A stretch of DNA of 64,000 nt from Lamellibrachia satsuma (taxonomy: Eukaryota; Annelida; Polychaeta; Sabellida; Siboglinidae). The translations under genes were made by a program, and so were the position numbers. This document shows positions 61,441-64,000 of the stretch, piece after piece; positions within the stretch are counted from its first letter, which is position 1, and each line of letters starts with the position of its first letter. The stretch spans positions 9,603,752-9,667,751 of the forward strand of contig BSQZ01000009.1 of NCBI GenBank assembly GCA_033239005.1, given 5' to 3'. Under the pieces are notes generated by a model. That model was not told the origin of the DNA and ran no database searches. It saw nothing but the letters and a program-made list of their open reading frames with translations.

Positions 61441-64000
61441 TTAATGTACATACCCGTTTATATGCATGTGATAATCATAATAACAACTGTTATATCATGT
61501 ATTCGATTTATTTCAATTTTAACAGATTTCGAAATACTTAATTTGTGTCACCAACACAGCCATTACGAAGATACATATACTCTTATATACGGAGGCGGTG
61601 AGTATACATTATTAGGTTGAAGACACATAAATTACATTAGGTTTTTTAAACTGGCTTATTTAATGTTTTTATTAATCTCATCGTTAAGCATAATTGTAAC
61701 TGTTGCAGCCGATCAACAACAACTATAAAAGAAAACTCTACCATTAATGAACAGTAGCTGAATATTTCATTAATGAATTAACATTCACCAGTATGGTGAA
61801 CCATATGCAGACAAATGTATTAGATACACCTGTCACAATTAATGTTACTCGTTGACTACATGACTTCACGACAGTTATACAAAGGAATACGTTCTTGGTA
61901 AATATAAATGGGATCCTTGGATATTACGAACGTATCCGGTCAAATAGCCACGTCGAAAAAAATTTGTATCACTAAACTCAATAAAATTCGTCAATCACTA
62001 TACAACCAGGTATCCTGTATAACGTCAAAATTAATATATAAGTGGCTTCGATCGATATGTTAAATTTGGAATAAATAATTTAAGCAACCTAATGAATCAA
62101 TTTAATAAAGTGCTTTTTAATGCATATTTAATACCACTATTACTGTAATAGTTACCAGATCGCTGCGTTGCTTTTATCCGTGTGGAATATGCTAAGGTGT
62201 TTTATACACAGACGTGTTTTTTTTTAAGTAAGCTACCTGTGCACACATGATTGGGAATTCAAATCCTTCACAGTGTAACAGCCTGGCTAGGAAAAAACAC
62301 AACATAACTGTTAAGTGTTATTAACTCACTGGAGACAAAACAAATTATAAATCCGCTCTCTGACGACGAAGGAAATGCTCACGGTTATCTACAGCTGTAA
62401 GTACCTATATTCCTTTATGAAATTAGGATTCACAAGACGTTTCTTTACCGCCGTTTACGGCCTGGCTTGGGACAAGACGGGCACGTTTAACCGTAATTCC
62501 ATTCTCGTGCTAGCCTCTGGTGGCATACCAACTTCATTAGAGGTTTTTCTGTGGTCGAAAACCATGCTTGTTCTTAACGAAATGTCCGATCCCGTAATTC
62601 CGATAATTCTGGGCCGGAATCCAGGCCAAGATTGCCGCGGTTCGCTCCACGTCGGGTTTATTCTCAGACCTGCGCTGTCCGTGTTTTGACACACGGTAGG
62701 AATGCGGCGGCTACCAAAACGAGTCGCTGAATTAAAGCGCCGGCGACCCGTGCGCCGCTTTCGGACAAACAGGCCGTGTTCCGCGAGTCACGAACCGTGA
62801 TTCGTTCGTGTGCTCAGGTGTTTAGATAACAGGCGAAGCGACTTGTTTCCGGCAGGCGATAGCTGTGGTTTATACGAGGAAGGTATTACAGACAAGCAGT
62901 GACACACGATTTTCGGTGAGTGTTTCGCAACGCACGTCGTGTCATGCAGAGGGCTGTGTTTACCTGTAAGCACTGACGCAGCCGTGTGCGGGGGAAATAG
63001 TACGTACGTCGTTGGTATGTTCTGGACAAACAGTCGTGCGCTTTGTCATCGCTCCCGACACGTCCGTAAAAACATGATTAGTTGTGTGTATACAACCAAC
63101 GTAGACAGTCCTATTTTATGTACACAGTCTGGTCACTTTTATTGTAAAACAACAGCGGATCCAGGGGGGGTTTAGGGGTTTAAAGACCCCCTTAGGCCAT
63201 GAAGGGGGATCTTATACCCCCTATGTCCGTGGCAAATATTACAGTAAAGGAACATGAAGGGGAGACCGGGACTAGTCCGCCCCAGGGTATATCCGCAAAA
63301 ACCGTCAAGTTCTGCGAAAGCTGTCGAGTCCTTGCTGCAAGATCGATATAGTTCTGCGTAGAGTTCTTGTTGCGAGATCGATCGAGTTCTGTGAAAACCA
63401 TCGAGTTCTAGCACATACGAACCAGAGTAGCCTCACACGCAACAGCGGAAGGATAATTACATAAAATGTGGGACCCCCAAGCTTACATTTTTCTTTCTTA
63501 TAGGAGGCCCCTCTTGCCTTATGACAGGATCCCCAGACCGCCCCCTCATTTAGAACACTGATGTAGCGGGAAACTGACGCCCACGAGTTGCTGGCTGGAA
63601 AGTTGTGAACTAGAAAAATGATTTTGGTGACTGAAAGTATTTTTTTTTCGATCAAATTTCAGTACTTATAAGTGACATTGGTCAGACATTCCGAGTGCTC
63701 AGTAAGGCCCTTATATCAGATATATTGTTTGGAGCTTGCGTTGTTGCTTTATTCAGTGTCTGTGGTATTTAGTTGCCGCCCACCAAATATGTATCTGTGT
63801 TGGGGCACGTCCGCCTATGTGCTACGGGACAAGTTCGTCCCTAGGATATCTGATGTAAAATACCCAGGATCACTTGTGAACTAAACACACTAACATGCAC
63901 TCTAATAAAAATCTCAAATTGTCCAGTTTGGTGTTATTTTCTAGTAAAAAAGTTACGAAACCAAATTTTATTTCACCATTTTCTAACCGATGCAGTGCCA
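61441..64000. other. Right-edge region, no gene recognised
   Basis: AT-rich to about 62350, then a CpG-richer stretch (about 62450-63060) that could be a promoter or an untranslated or coding exon, but without a recognisable protein. A G-run segment at about 63153-63213 (GGATCCAGGGGGGG, then CCCCC inverted) and a degenerate GAGTTCTGxxAAAACC-type repeat (about 63297-63410) look like ends of unidentified dispersed repeats. Confidence 0.3.

Noticed and set aside
62375..62694. 104-codon plus-strand and 79-codon minus-strand frames
   Set aside because: Overlapping frames in CpG-rich sequence with no domain or splice partner; the region may still hold an exon, but I cannot support one.

Overview
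This is a eukaryotic, almost certainly metazoan, nuclear window. It is AT-rich and intron-rich, and mostly made of decayed transposable elements, satellites and microsatellites. Host genes have short coding exons with GT-AG introns. The relics (hAT and Mutator-like transposons, CR1/L2-type LINEs, a tRNA-derived fragment) are common in marine invertebrates. I cannot fix the species from the sequence alone.

Host genes. Both confident genes lie on the minus strand. (1) At 34719-57720 there is a complete kinesin-8 (KIF18-type) gene. I assembled 18 coding exons whose splice phases all agree, giving a 1025-residue protein with an N-terminal motor, a coiled-coil stalk and a long basic, Ser/Thr-rich tail. 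A likely non-coding first exon and promoter sit near 59.5-59.65 kb. (2) At 1860-3541 lie the first two coding exons of a secreted or membrane protein that resembles the N-terminus of bark beetle/anakonda. It begins with a signal peptide followed by a beta-helix-like segment, and runs off the left edge.

Layout. 1-1.6 kb: 3' part of a dead hAT element in an intron of the bark-like gene. 2.4-2.96 kb: a 71-bp minisatellite. 4.46-6.49 and 10.09-12.52 kb: two diverged copies of a roughly 2-kb non-coding repeat, separated by a (GA)n tract and a palindrome. 13.5-15.8 kb: two oppositely oriented LINE relics and a TIR element. 16.76-17.8 kb: a perfect 377-bp tandem array. 18.3-33.3 kb: tandem and inverted copies of one complex repeat (called R1 here), whose members carry a LINE C-terminal relic; a 4.67-kb LINE sits inside it at 25.55-30.22 kb. 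33.3-59.6 kb: the kinesin gene. Its introns hold a Mutator-like relic, a 58-copy minisatellite with higher-order structure, a truncated CR1-like LINE and inverted copies of a 370-bp repeat. 59.7-64 kb: microsatellites and sequence I could not interpret.

No CRISPR array, operon or prokaryotic signal is present. I did not find a convincing new biochemical system. The most unusual material is structural: the R1 inverted array with a sequence-defined LINE empty site, the 377-bp tandem unit that carries a 101-bp piece of R1, and the minisatellite that repeats a splice-acceptor-like motif about 58 times inside a kinesin intron.
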